A DNA stretch of 64,000 nucleotides from an uncultured Acidobacteriota bacterium (GCA_937859595.1 CALMAH010000001.1:86263-150262), one strand, 5' to 3'. Shown: positions 43,898-53,362, numbered from the stretch's first letter. Made by a program: numbers and translations. Notes: a model not told the origin generated them from the letters alone.

Positions 43898-44206
43898 ATG
43901 ACAGGTCAAAAGACGTCCGTGGTTCACTGCAAGAAAGATAGATTCGACATTTACATTGGACGACCCTCGAAATGGGGCAATCCCTTTACACACTTGTCTG
44001 ACCGAAAGACCAGAGCCGCCTATATTGTCCGATCGAGAGAAGAGGCGATCGAACGCTATGAGGAGTATCTATTTTCTAGTGGATTGGCTGCAGATATTGA
44101 AGAACTGCGCGGAAAGGTCCTCGGGTGCTGGTGCAGTCCAAAAGCGTGTCACGGCGACGTTCTAGCCCGACTATTAAACGCACCCGAAAAGCCCCGGGAT
44201 CGTTAG
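43898..44206 (+). CDS. DUF4326-family protein
   Basis: The 102-aa protein starts MTGQKTSVVHCKKDRFDIYIGRPSKWGNPF and ends with GKVLGCWCSPKACHGDVLARLL. The 'IGRPSKWGNPF...CWC.P..CHG' pattern defines the DUF4326 family of phage and plasmid proteins. Its function is not established. The ATG at 43898 has a TAGGAGA ribosome site. The large protein at 51113 contains a similar CFCRAGQTCHAD segment, so the family appears twice in this element. Confidence 0.85.
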   Translation: MTGQKTSVVHCKKDRFDIYIGRPSKWGNPFTHLSDRKTRAAYIVRSREEAIERYEEYLFSSGLAADIEELRGKVLGCWCSPKACHGDVLARLLNAPEKPRDR

Positions 44207-44273
44207 AGGCTCGGATGGCCCCTGGACCATTGCAATCTCCTTTCCATCAAACTAGCTCATCAACCAACGAGAG

Positions 44274-44317
44274 AGGGATTTTCAAACCTGAATGAAAGTG
44301 ATTTTATTCAGGGTTTT
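44274..44317 (+). repeat. Hairpin leader element, copy 2
   Basis: AGGGATTTTCAAACCTGAAT is followed by GAAAGTGATTTT and ATTCAGGGTT, giving a hairpin AACCTGAAT/ATTCAGG with the GATTTT loop seen in copy 1. It lies 66 bases before the 539-aa gene. The pairing is preserved although the stem bases differ from copy 1, which points to selection on structure. Confidence 0.55.
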
Positions 44318-44382
44318 GAACTCGCGGCCCTCAAATACAACGTGAGTTCTCCGGCCAAGATGCCGGATCTAAAGAGGAAGTT

Positions 44383-46002
44383 ATGGCAGAAAGAATCAAC
44401 ATCGAACAGCTTAGAAAGCATGCTCCCAACAACCCGATCCTTGCGTTCTCACCCGCCAATACCGGTTCGCCGATGCAGGACTGGTGTTCACATCTGGCGG
44501 TGAATCCGCTCCGAAGAAGAGAGCTTGAAGAGTTCGCGATTCTCGGCGATGTTGTTGTCCGGATCGCAGACGAACTTGAACCGGAAGCGTTGGATAGAGT
44601 GAGGATAATGTCACTCGAATACGCGATGAAGGTTCTTAACGACGAAACGGATGCGAAAGAGTTCGTTAAGTGCGTTAAAGCCATTGCCAGCCCCGATGCC
44701 GGTCAGTATGAGTTTGAGCAGATCGCGGCTTACTACTACGGAGAGATCAGACGCCGGGGAGTTAGCGAGGTTCTCATGGAAATGGGCTTGCTCGGTATGC
44801 AATTAGAGGCTGTGACGGCAACGGTTTCTGACCGAGAGATAGACTTCGAAGAGTCTAAAGCGATCGAACAAAAGCTCTGCGTGGCGGACCAAAGACGAGT
44901 GCAGGAAGCGGCTAAGAACCGTCAACCGCTTCCTCCGAAATGCCCTAACTTTGACGATGAAATGCGGGCGGTATTGAGGCGCGTCGGCCGCCAGAAGATC
45001 AGCCGGATGATATTCGATGACTTTGCGGATTTCTACTTAGAAGGCGGCGATAAATCCATCGAGGAACTTGATCGTGACTTCACTACGTTCGAGCAACTTG
45101 AGCAGTTCGATGAGAATGGACTTATCGGTATAACGATGAGTTCGTCACAGCGTTCGGTGGTCGTCTTTGATCTCGATTGTGAGATAGATGCGGACTGTCT
45201 TCCAGGTGAATCGCGGAAGCTCTACGCACAGATCCCGAAGCTTTTTGTTGGTCATTCGCTTGGCGGCTGTGCTGTCCAGGAAGGACGGAGAATAATCAAC
45301 TGTGCTGGGTGGTCGATGCCGTCCAGACATCCCTTCTCTGACCAGGAGTTCGGAGAATGGATGGCACTTTCCCTGGACCGCATATACGACCGGAAGGTTA
45401 TTCGGTCGGCCCGCCGCATCTACTCCTTCGGAAAAAGAAACGTCGAGATACTTGTCGATCAGGAGATCAATCCCGACTTCGACGAGATGCAGTACGCGGC
45501 TTCCGTTCTTCGTCTTCTCTGGCAGAAACAGTACTCTGACTTCCACCTGCGAAGCCTTCGTCACGACACCTATCAGGAAACCTATATTGCGATCCGCGGG
45601 ACTTCGGATACTGCCGAGGTCGCCGATCTTAAGAAGAAGGCATATGCCAATTTCAAAGATCAAAAGAAGCTAACCCTCAAGGAGTTCACCGCCCTCAACA
45701 CGGTTGCAAAATCACAGGAGGTTCGGCTTAAGGATCAGTTCTCGAAAGAGGCAAGGCAGTGGTTACGAAAGGTCGAAAGTGCCACTCCCGGACAGATCCG
45801 ATTTCTCAAATTCGCTCTCTACAACGACGCCGAGGTTAAGGCCTTCAAGCGGCAGGAGAAACAGAAACTCTGGGATGCCGTTAGGGCAAGAGAAGCCGAG
45901 TTGAAGAACGTGAGTGTTCGGACCAATCGGCTCATCCAGACGAGCCTCTTTACTCAACCATCCGTTCAACGAAATCACGTGCAGGTTATCCCTTCGGCCT
46001 GA
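44383..46002 (+). CDS. 539-aa conserved-element protein, unknown function
   Basis: No domain is recognised. The protein is acidic to neutral with many predicted helices. Visible features are a dense glutamate/aspartate-rich middle (GGDKSIEELDRDFTTFEQLEQFDENG), a possible acidic-cluster/active-site-like VVFDLDCEIDAD near residues 264-275, and a lysine/glutamine-rich C-terminal third (KKAYANFKDQKKLTLKEF). It is in the ssb/RNase H/relaxase module and co-oriented with it. It could be a primase- or replication-related protein of the element. Confidence 0.6.
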   Translation: MAERINIEQLRKHAPNNPILAFSPANTGSPMQDWCSHLAVNPLRRRELEEFAILGDVVVRIADELEPEALDRVRIMSLEYAMKVLNDETDAKEFVKCVKAIASPDAGQYEFEQIAAYYYGEIRRRGVSEVLMEMGLLGMQLEAVTATVSDREIDFEESKAIEQKLCVADQRRVQEAAKNRQPLPPKCPNFDDEMRAVLRRVGRQKISRMIFDDFADFYLEGGDKSIEELDRDFTTFEQLEQFDENGLIGITMSSSQRSVVVFDLDCEIDADCLPGESRKLYAQIPKLFVGHSLGGCAVQEGRRIINCAGWSMPSRHPFSDQEFGEWMALSLDRIYDRKVIRSARRIYSFGKRNVEILVDQEINPDFDEMQYAASVLRLLWQKQYSDFHLRSLRHDTYQETYIAIRGTSDTAEVADLKKKAYANFKDQKKLTLKEFTALNTVAKSQEVRLKDQFSKEARQWLRKVESATPGQIRFLKFALYNDAEVKAFKRQEKQKLWDAVRAREAELKNVSVRTNRLIQTSLFTQPSVQRNHVQVIPSA

Positions 46003-46136
46003 AAGTTGAAGACAGGTATCTAACGAAAGGAGCGGCGGCCAGTATGTGAAGCGGAACGCCTCTAGGTTCTCGCTAACTGGACGGCTGCCGTTCCGGTCGG
46101 AGAAAAAGTAAACCAAAAAAGGAGCAAGAATAATCC

Positions 46137-46580
46137 ATGTCAGCAAATATCTCGATACTCGGAAATACGGGTCGCGAAGTGAGCCTTCGATACACCGAAA
46201 CAGGAACCCCGGTCGCGAGTTTTCCGATCGCCTCAAACTCATTCAAGAATGGTCCGGAAGGGCGAGTACAGGTGACGCATTGGTTCAACGTCGTCGCGTT
46301 CGGTAAGACGGCTGAGACTATCGCCGAGCATGTTAAGAAGGGTACCCATCTTCTTATCCACGGAAGGCTTTCCTTTAGTCCGTGGAGCACAGATAAGGGC
46401 GAGCCTCGATCAGGCGCGGAGGTCTCACTATTCTCATTCGAGTTCGTTGGATCAAGCCGCTCCGACAATCCGGAAGGATCGAACTCCAACGGCGACAACT
46501 CAGTGCCGGAAGTCCCGGAACACACCGGCCCGGCAAATGCGGAACCAGCTGTCGAAGAACCGTTCGTAGATCAGTTCTGA
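46137..46580 (+). CDS. Single-stranded DNA-binding protein (second copy)
   Basis: The 147-aa SSB starts MSANISILGNTGREVS, with HWFNVVAFGKTAETIAEHVKKG in the OB-fold. It ends with an acidic tail (PAVEEPFVDQF), closer to a functional SSB tip than the first copy. About half of the OB residues match the first copy, so the two are diverged paralogues. A ribosome site (AAAAGGAGCAAG) lies before the ATG. Confidence 0.9.
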   Translation: MSANISILGNTGREVSLRYTETGTPVASFPIASNSFKNGPEGRVQVTHWFNVVAFGKTAETIAEHVKKGTHLLIHGRLSFSPWSTDKGEPRSGAEVSLFSFEFVGSSRSDNPEGSNSNGDNSVPEVPEHTGPANAEPAVEEPFVDQF

Positions 46581-46653
46581 GAGGTTCTTGAGCACCAAGG
46601 GCGCGGCAACAATACTCGCCCTTTTTCTTTGCCGTAAAAAAGAGAGGTGGACA

Positions 46654-47307
46654 ATGAGTGTTCTCAGATTGATTGACAGAAAAAGCGAATTTGGAAGTCC
46701 GGACGACTATACCCCTCTTGTGAGGATCTATGTGGACGGATCGTGTTCAAGAAACGGTGCGATAGATTCATCAGCGGGGTGCGGTGCAGTAATGCTGGAT
46801 CAGAACCGCCTGGAGATCAAACTGATAGCAAAATACCTGGGACAAATCACCAATCAGCAGGCCGAGATACTTGCCTGTGTAACGGCTCTGGCGCAGCTTC
46901 AACGGCCTTGTCGAGTGGAGTTAATCTCTGATTCAAAGTATGTGATAGATACGATGACGGGACGGAATCGGATGAGAACAAATCGTTCTTTCTGGACCCG
47001 TCTGGTTGAAGAATGCTACGGCCATCACATCACCTGGCGTTGGGTGAAAGGTCATTCCGGCGTACCATTTCTGGAAGTTGCCCACCGTCTGGCTCGTGCT
47101 TCGGCGCGGGTATGTAGCGATCTCTCGGTAGATGATCTGGAGCAGCTATCCGGACATCTCTCGGATCGATCGGAACAGTTTGATATTCATGAGTTCGAGA
47201 TGGAACTTGAGAAGGTCATCTCCAGATACAGTACAGCTCATCAGTCGTTCATTCCGGCATCGAAATTCGACGGGATCGGAACATTACCTTCAGCATTCTC
47301 AGCCTAG
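46654..47307 (+). CDS. RNase H-family protein
   Basis: The protein is 217 aa with ATG 46654 (AGAGAGGTGG ribosome site). It has an RNase HI-type domain: VRIYVDGSCSRNG (first Asp), NQQAEILACVTAL (Glu), ELISDSKYVIDTM (second Asp) and WRWVKGHSGVP. The fourth catalytic position, Asp in the usual 'NERADELA' segment, reads EVAHRLA and carries His instead. In E. coli RNase HI that position tolerates some substitutions, so activity may remain. A ~60-residue C-terminal extension follows. Likely role: removing RNA from RNA-DNA hybrids during element replication or transfer. Confidence 0.85.
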   Translation: MSVLRLIDRKSEFGSPDDYTPLVRIYVDGSCSRNGAIDSSAGCGAVMLDQNRLEIKLIAKYLGQITNQQAEILACVTALAQLQRPCRVELISDSKYVIDTMTGRNRMRTNRSFWTRLVEECYGHHITWRWVKGHSGVPFLEVAHRLARASARVCSDLSVDDLEQLSGHLSDRSEQFDIHEFEMELEKVISRYSTAHQSFIPASKFDGIGTLPSAFSA

Positions 47308-47317
47308 TCTCAACCAT

Positions 47318-47575
47318 TTAATTCTTAACTTTAAGCCAGCTTTTGAATGCCGGATCGCGTTCGAAAAGGTGGTTTAGCGCGTAGTCGATCACATCGTCAT
47401 TGGTGATCTCGGTGCTCATGCCAGCTGATGCGAACTGCAAATACTGTTTCAGTCTTTTATCGGTCGTTTCGAGGATCTTTGTACTCACTTTTACGTAGAT
47501 GAGACGGTTGATCTGCAGCAGCGGCCGTTCGGAATTCTGTTTTGTAGAGGGGGTGATATCACGCTGATTGTTCAT
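47318..47575 (-). CDS. Small DNA-binding-like protein next to the putative oriT
   Basis: The 85-aa protein starts MNNQRDITPSTKQ (ATG 47575). A YVKVSTKILETTDKRLKQYLQFAS segment resembles a ribbon-helix-helix or relaxosome accessory protein, followed by an acidic helix. It points away from the relaxase operon, and its leader holds the inverted repeat at 47611-47640. It may bind that site. No family is recognised with certainty. Confidence 0.5.
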   Translation of the reverse strand: MNNQRDITPSTKQNSERPLLQINRLIYVKVSTKILETTDKRLKQYLQFASAGMSTEITNDDVIDYALNHLFERDPAFKSWLKVKN

Positions 47576-47610
47576 TAAATGTTGGTCTCCTGCGGGTCGG
47601 TAGATTAACT

Positions 47611-47640
47611 GGCACATCGGTCAAGATCAATCGGTGTGCC
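47611..47640. repeat. Inverted repeat, candidate oriT or operator
   Basis: GGCACATCGG (47611-47620) and TCGGTGTGCC (47631-47640) pair at 8 of 10 positions around a 10-base loop. It lies in the gap between the divergent small gene and the relaxase accessory gene, where an origin of transfer is expected. Confidence 0.5.
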
Positions 47641-47739
47641 GAAGCAGAGGGTGATGCTACTTGTGGGCAACAGGCGGCGAATAAACGAACCGTTCTTGGC
47701 GCAAAAAAGAGGCAGATAGCGGGGCCTTGGTCAAAAACA

Positions 47740-47917
47740 AAAATTACAGCTGCAGGTGTATGACAGGATAGGCCAAAAAATACTCTTTGTAATTCGCATA
47801 AACCATGGACCACGTACGGTTTACGCGTTGTCACCAAAATTACAAACCGCACATTTTTCAGAAAGCACATTAAAAGGCACGTGTTTTGCTCACTCCTTCC
47901 TGGCCGGAAAAATTACA
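47740..47917. repeat. AAAATTACA iteron-like repeats
   Basis: AAAATTACA occurs in direct orientation at 47740-47748, 47836-47844 and 47909-47917, and as TTTGTAATT in inverted orientation at about 47786-47794. All lie in the 390-bp non-coding gap upstream of the relaxase operon. This is an iteron-like arrangement for binding by a relaxosome or replication-initiator protein. Confidence 0.6.
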
Positions 47918-47961
47918 AAATCATTGTTTAGTGACAATAGTTCAACACCGAAGCCGAAAGA

Positions 47962-48639
47962 ATGAGAAAGCGAGACAGAGAAAGAATCATTAAAAATATC
48001 GATGTTTATATTGAGCCGAAGCAGGGCCGGCCGATAAGCGTAAGGCCTTACGATGAGGACCACAAAAAGCTCGAAGAGATCTCAGCCGAAACCGGAGAAA
48101 ATAAGGCAGCCATAGTCCGCAGAATGATCCATTTCGCATTGAACGAGAGACGACAACACTTTGCTGCCGGCCGCTGTCAGGAAAAGCTTGATTGGCTAGT
48201 GCGGACGGCCCGTCAAAACGAGAGTGTCAATCTCTCCGTAACGGAGAACCTCATTGCGGTCGGCGACCGCGTTGAACGAGTGGAAACCGAGTTAGAAAAC
48301 CTGTCGGATCTACTCCAAATAGTCACGTCGCTCACGACCGAAATTTACTCGATGTCCAGCATGTCGATCTCCTCTCTGAATCTCGTCTTCACAAAACTAA
48401 TTGAATATGCCTCGCCTCAACCGAACGACCGGAAACAAGGCGTCATCATCGCTTCGACCGCAATGGCTGACCTGATCGAGCACGCCGTCACCGATCTAAA
48501 GAAGTGTCTCCTGTTTCATGAACACGTCACCGGCGACGGATTCCTCTCGAAGAGCTATCTCGGAACCAAGATCCAGATTCTGAAGCAGCGGATCGAATCG
48601 CTTCCACATACGACAGATCAAAACACAGACGCCCAATGA
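47962..48639 (+). CDS. Relaxase accessory (MobC-like) protein
   Basis: The 225-aa protein has an N-terminal ~65-residue ribbon-helix-helix-like region (RPISVRPYDEDHKKLEEISAETGENKAAIVRRMIHFAL). A coiled-coil middle (ENLIAVGDRVERVETELENLSDLLQIV) and a helical C-terminus follow. Its stop overlaps the relaxase start by 4 bases, so it is the relaxase partner, probably binding oriT. A MobC assignment is by context and general layout. Confidence 0.7.
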   Translation: MRKRDRERIIKNIDVYIEPKQGRPISVRPYDEDHKKLEEISAETGENKAAIVRRMIHFALNERRQHFAAGRCQEKLDWLVRTARQNESVNLSVTENLIAVGDRVERVETELENLSDLLQIVTSLTTEIYSMSSMSISSLNLVFTKLIEYASPQPNDRKQGVIIASTAMADLIEHAVTDLKKCLLFHEHVTGDGFLSKSYLGTKIQILKQRIESLPHTTDQNTDAQ

Positions 48640-51008
48640 GAGTCATAGCAAGCGTTCAGTCTAAGCGGGGCAGTTCGCGCGGACTGATTCACTATCTCGC
48701 TCATAGCAAGATCGATCCAGATAGAGAGTCGGTAAGTGGCCGAGAACTTTTTAATGCATTTACGGAACATCTGACGGTCCGAAGTGCAAACAATTTCCTA
48801 CAGGCAGAGTGCGGCAAAGGTCGTCCTTCAAACGATGGTTTGCATCATTTGGTATTGTCATTTCGGCAAGCAGATTTTCTGCAAATTGGTTCGACGGACG
48901 AAGAACGCAAACTACGATTAAAGATTGTCACAAGGCACGCCATTGGGCAGTTAGAAGAGAGGCTCCAAAGCGAGCGGCTTGCCTGGGCGGGGGCGGTACA
49001 TCTCAACACGGCAAACCCACACGTACACGTCGCAATTCAAAAGCAATATTTGACCCGAGATGTTCAGAGCAAATCGTTAAACAAGATCCCCCGGGAGGCA
49101 CTTCCACATTTCGAGCTTATCGAGGGAGAAAAGCAAATAGTCAATGGCATTCTAATTGACTCTGCCAAGGTGAAGTTGCTGGAGTTAGTCGAAGAAGGAA
49201 GTCGATCACGCGAGCAATCCAAAAGCAAACGCAAGGATCATAAACCGAGGACTCACGAAGGCGACAAGGTACACATCATAGATGCGAAAGACGCGTACGA
49301 TGATGAACGACAAATTCTCCGGCGAGGCATCCTGGCTGAATACCAGCTAAGATTTAGGGAGGAACGAATCGCGTTCCTAATCGAGCATCGTGACCGCCTA
49401 AAGTTTCCGGTAACCGATCCCGTTCAACGAAAGCGACATAGAGTCTCGCTGGTGGAACTACAACACCCTTCAAATAGTTTCGACGACTCTCAAAAAACGG
49501 CCGGCCAGCAGCGTCAAATAAAAGCGATCGCGCATAACATACTCACCAAAGAAGAATCCGAATTCTTTAAGCTCAAGGAAGAGTCAGCCTCCATAAGAAA
49601 AAACGCTAACAAGATCCGGAAACATTACAAGACGAATGGCCTAAAACTACCAACCCCCGCCTTTCGAAAAGGTGAGCTCGATGACCTTCAGCAACAATGT
49701 CTCGCAGGCTCACATATACGGGAATACTTGTTCCTAGAAAAGATTAGAAGTGAACTTGAGATCGGCAAGGAGATAGTCCCGAGAAGCCAGGATGAGCTCG
49801 AGCTTTTGGCAGGCCAGAGAATCTTGTCGGAAATGAGACAGCGGCTTCATCAGAAGCAGATATCAGACTTCAAAGACAACCGCTATTACCGAAAAGTGCC
49901 GGTCGGAAAAGAGCGATTGTCCCTCGCGATGATGGATCGTCAATTCGATCAGGAGGCCAGCTCTGCAAGGTCTCTTCTTCGGCCTCTTTGTTTGGCAATC
50001 GACTCGATTGCAGGGTCGTTCAAAAAATCTGCATCAAAGACTGACGACGTTCATCTCCGAGATGCTATCGAAAAGGAACTGAATGAGCAGTCATTGCATT
50101 TACAGAAACAACTGCGCAACGACCAAAAGAAAACGGGAGCTCTGGACCGAGTTCTTGAGCGAAATGCAGACCGCAGAGATGTGAATCCGAAATTCTCTGC
50201 GGAGGACCTGATCGAATCTGAAGCACTGGCCAGGAAGCTCAAACTGACTCCGGAATATACGTCGTTCTGGGGACTTCAAAAGGGTTCGATTGTCGAAGCT
50301 CAGAGAGGCCAAATCGGCACCTATACTGGCAATAGTGAAAGTCGTTTAGTTGCGGGTCGCGTGATGGCCAGGGAAGTGCTTTGTAACATCGGCTTGAACA
50401 AAGCAAAGGACGACCTTGCCTATTTTCGTAAATCCAGGCGATTTCATAAATTTGCCCTAGAGGACAAGAAGAACGGATCGACAAATTATCTTAGCCTTAA
50501 CGATGTGGACCTTCCACGAAGAACTTCCGTCTTGGATCACGCGTTGAATCTACTGCTGGAGAGCAAGGATCACAGAATTTTAAGGAGCGATATCGAGGCC
50601 CGAGTGAAAGAACATGAAGTGAGCCTTAAGGCTGACGTCGCTGCTTCTAAGGGCCTTTCCATAGCCGCCGCTGTTGAAGCGGCAGAGTTCAAGCAACATT
50701 CTTTTTGGGGAAACGCCGCTGCCCCGGATTTCCAACCGATCTTTACCAGGAGCGAAATTGCTGAGATCGAGAAACGAATAGAAAACACTTCTGACAGCAA
50801 AGAATCCAGAAAGCTAAGCTCGATACTAGAAGACTCAGCCAAGAAACACTCCGAAACTTTCGACGAGCTTCTGAATAGAGTCTTCACGCCCGAATTAGAA
50901 TTACAAACGGTTGCCCATCACTCCTCCGGAGCACCTGGAAAGAGGTCACCATCCGACGAGCGAGAAAGATCGAATAGTCAAAAAATCGGAATCGGATTGG
51001 AACGGTAG
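48636..51008 (+). CDS. Relaxase/mobilization nuclease
   Basis: The 790-aa protein has an N-terminal relaxase domain. Its motif III has H122, then NPHVH with H129 and H131 (VHLNTANPHVHVAIQK). The tyrosine in GLIHYLAHSK near the N-terminus is a candidate nucleophile. A lysine-rich linker follows, then long helical regions with no further motif; the C-terminal half could be a helicase-less MobA-type tail. It nicks DNA at oriT for transfer. It overlaps the accessory gene by 4 bases. No coupling protein or type IV secretion gene is present, so transfer would need a helper. Confidence 0.8.
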   Translation: MRVIASVQSKRGSSRGLIHYLAHSKIDPDRESVSGRELFNAFTEHLTVRSANNFLQAECGKGRPSNDGLHHLVLSFRQADFLQIGSTDEERKLRLKIVTRHAIGQLEERLQSERLAWAGAVHLNTANPHVHVAIQKQYLTRDVQSKSLNKIPREALPHFELIEGEKQIVNGILIDSAKVKLLELVEEGSRSREQSKSKRKDHKPRTHEGDKVHIIDAKDAYDDERQILRRGILAEYQLRFREERIAFLIEHRDRLKFPVTDPVQRKRHRVSLVELQHPSNSFDDSQKTAGQQRQIKAIAHNILTKEESEFFKLKEESASIRKNANKIRKHYKTNGLKLPTPAFRKGELDDLQQQCLAGSHIREYLFLEKIRSELEIGKEIVPRSQDELELLAGQRILSEMRQRLHQKQISDFKDNRYYRKVPVGKERLSLAMMDRQFDQEASSARSLLRPLCLAIDSIAGSFKKSASKTDDVHLRDAIEKELNEQSLHLQKQLRNDQKKTGALDRVLERNADRRDVNPKFSAEDLIESEALARKLKLTPEYTSFWGLQKGSIVEAQRGQIGTYTGNSESRLVAGRVMAREVLCNIGLNKAKDDLAYFRKSRRFHKFALEDKKNGSTNYLSLNDVDLPRRTSVLDHALNLLLESKDHRILRSDIEARVKEHEVSLKADVAASKGLSIAAAVEAAEFKQHSFWGNAAAPDFQPIFTRSEIAEIEKRIENTSDSKESRKLSSILEDSAKKHSETFDELLNRVFTPELELQTVAHHSSGAPGKRSPSDERERSNSQKIGIGLER

Positions 51009-51112
51009 AAAGTCCCTCTTTGATTCGGCCTCAAGGCATAGATCCAAGGCACGTAATTTGCCCCTTGCCAAGTTCGGCTAGATAGCTAACCGGCACCGAA
51101 AGCAGGCGAATT

Positions 51113-53362
51113 ATGGAAACTAACTTGAGCAATAAGGTTGTCGCTCGCTTAAACAATGGCGAGTCAACAGTGCCACGAAGAAGTCTTGACCTTGGGAACA
51201 TAATCACTCCGGAACTGGGGCTTCTCTCGCCCAATCGGAACGAAATAGCACCACGTGGGAAATCGCGCGAAGCTGCCCTAATTGCCTATTCCGAACGACT
51301 TCGGAACAGTTACAAACAAAACGACTTTGGGTTAAAGGACGGAATGGTAATGCTTGGCGAAGCGTTCCGGAATGGACAATCGATTTCTATCACGTGCTTT
51401 TGTCGTGCCGGGCAGACGTGTCACGCGGACGTTGTTAAACTTGCAATCGAGAAAGTCGCAAAGGCGATTGATGCCAGGGAATTAGATCGTGCCTCCCGAC
51501 ACTCACCTGCCCGAGAACCAAGCTTTCGCCCCTCCAATCCAAGAACCGAGCGAGCGATCAACGAGATACTTTCGTTCAGCAAATCGGATCTTCTTCTTTC
51601 CAGACTCGACGACACCAATGGCCTTAACCAAAGTGAGCACGCTTCATATCTAAACGGCCAAAATCAGGTGCTCAGGGACCTTTACGAACGGGGCGGAACG
51701 GTCAAAGACGGAATTCTAATAATTCCAAAGGAAATCCAGGAACTAAAGTCTCCTCTAAGAATTACGACTCAAGAATACGGCGTTAAGCGGCTAGAACCTG
51801 TGATCGGTTTAGAACGATCTCGCGATGTCGTTCCGCAGATTCTTGAATACGGCAAAGCTATTGCCGGAGGCGGAGCCGACCGGGAAACAGAGGCAAAGGT
51901 CTTTCGTTGGATCTACGATGCCCTAGATGGCAAGCAAGAGTTTTTAGAAGAATCCAAAGACGAATCCAGAACGGAGTCGACCGTTGAGCGATTTGAACGA
52001 ACCTTGGACGACGTAGCAAGGCTGGCGGAAGAAATGAGCAGACTGGAGCCAAGCGATCATTCTATCGAGTACGAGGCATTTGACGAATCTTACATCCAGA
52101 CCAATGCTCATTCACTGGGTGAAGCCTTTGAGGATATCGCGGATCATGAGAGTCGCGGACCAGAACAAGATTTCGAGCATATCCGCTCAAGTGTTGGGTT
52201 TGAGAGGGTCGACCTTGAATCCACGCCCCTCAAGCTGCTAGCGGCCGAAATGTCTACCGAGGAGTTTCAGCATTGGGCTCAAGTGAGACTGCCTGCCCTC
52301 GATGATGCTCTGGAGAATGGTATCAATCCGTCAATAACCTTAAAGCTTCTCAAAGCCAGGGTCGAAAAAGGGATTCAGAAAGGAACGGAGGCAAAGGCGT
52401 TATCTCTCGAAGATCTTCGCTTCGCATCGGCATATCTTGAACACCAACTCAAGCAGCCTGAAACCAGACTGCGACACTTCAACGAGCGTTATCGAGACTA
52501 CGCACAGATGTTGGACCGCTGCCAATCTCGTGAAGAAGTGATCGACGCATCGACGAGGATACGAATTGAGAACGCCTCTGCCCGTACTCACGCAGAACAA
52601 AAGGGCCAGCATCACGACTCGAAAAGCCTGTCTGCTCTCACTTCCAAAGAACTGCAAATGTTGTTTACCGAACCATCGCCGCGGCATTACACATCGGAAA
52701 TGATCGTGGCGAAACTCAACTACGCCGGCGATGGGGCATCCAGAAATGCGAAGACTGAAGCCCTGTTAAAGGGCGAAATAGAGCCTGGCCCAGAGGCTAG
52801 GAAATTGGTCGATAGCCTCGAATCTCGAATGGGAAGAAAATATATAGACGAGTCCTTGGCAGCGACAAGACACTTTCTTCAAAGTCTCAAGACGCCGAAT
52901 GAGGAACTTCGATACAAGAATAGCTTCGATCACAGCGATCTCTACCGAAAGCTGCCTCCCTCAGAAAAGGATTTCGTTTATCAGCGGGCGACGGAGCAGA
53001 AGAATCGCCTACTGTCGACGTCTCAAAAATTCTCCGATCAACACGGATTGCGAACCGATATCACAGTGGGACAACTGCAAGATGCTATGAAAGCAGAACT
53101 CCTCGCGTCGTCGCTCTCAAATTTCGATCCAGGACTAGTCAAAGATCGTGCTTCTAGGATTCTTGAGGAATATTTGGGCGATCGTGAGAATGATCTAGTT
53201 AGGTTGAAGGCGGGACAACTGTCTCAAGAGCTGAGCGAGATTGTACTTGGGCGGAATTCTAGTAAGTTCCCGGACGAAAGAACCAGTCCGAAAGTGAACG
53301 CGTCACAGGATGGTGATCACAATAGCAGTAGCCGCGAAATGTGGCTCGAAAGGTCCAGGTGA
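51113..53362 (+). CDS. Large DUF4326-like protein of the mobilization module
   Basis: The 749-aa protein has an N-terminal ~130-residue domain with SREAALIAYSERLR and SITCFCRAGQTCHADVVKLAI, matching the C-x-C...CH pattern of the DUF4326 protein at 43898. The rest (residues 140-749) is helical and charged, with several acidic coiled-coil-like stretches and no recognised domain. It follows the relaxase by about 100 bases and is co-oriented. The C-terminus ends in SSSREMWLERSR. Role unknown; it may act with the relaxase in DNA processing or protect the element. Confidence 0.6.
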   Translation: METNLSNKVVARLNNGESTVPRRSLDLGNIITPELGLLSPNRNEIAPRGKSREAALIAYSERLRNSYKQNDFGLKDGMVMLGEAFRNGQSISITCFCRAGQTCHADVVKLAIEKVAKAIDARELDRASRHSPAREPSFRPSNPRTERAINEILSFSKSDLLLSRLDDTNGLNQSEHASYLNGQNQVLRDLYERGGTVKDGILIIPKEIQELKSPLRITTQEYGVKRLEPVIGLERSRDVVPQILEYGKAIAGGGADRETEAKVFRWIYDALDGKQEFLEESKDESRTESTVERFERTLDDVARLAEEMSRLEPSDHSIEYEAFDESYIQTNAHSLGEAFEDIADHESRGPEQDFEHIRSSVGFERVDLESTPLKLLAAEMSTEEFQHWAQVRLPALDDALENGINPSITLKLLKARVEKGIQKGTEAKALSLEDLRFASAYLEHQLKQPETRLRHFNERYRDYAQMLDRCQSREEVIDASTRIRIENASARTHAEQKGQHHDSKSLSALTSKELQMLFTEPSPRHYTSEMIVAKLNYAGDGASRNAKTEALLKGEIEPGPEARKLVDSLESRMGRKYIDESLAATRHFLQSLKTPNEELRYKNSFDHSDLYRKLPPSEKDFVYQRATEQKNRLLSTSQKFSDQHGLRTDITVGQLQDAMKAELLASSLSNFDPGLVKDRASRILEEYLGDRENDLVRLKAGQLSQELSEIVLGRNSSKFPDERTSPKVNASQDGDHNSSSREMWLERSR

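Noticed and set aside
42848..53362. Self-transmissible ICE
   Set aside because: No VirB/VirD4 or other type IV secretion genes are present between the integrase and the relaxase module; only mobilization is supported.
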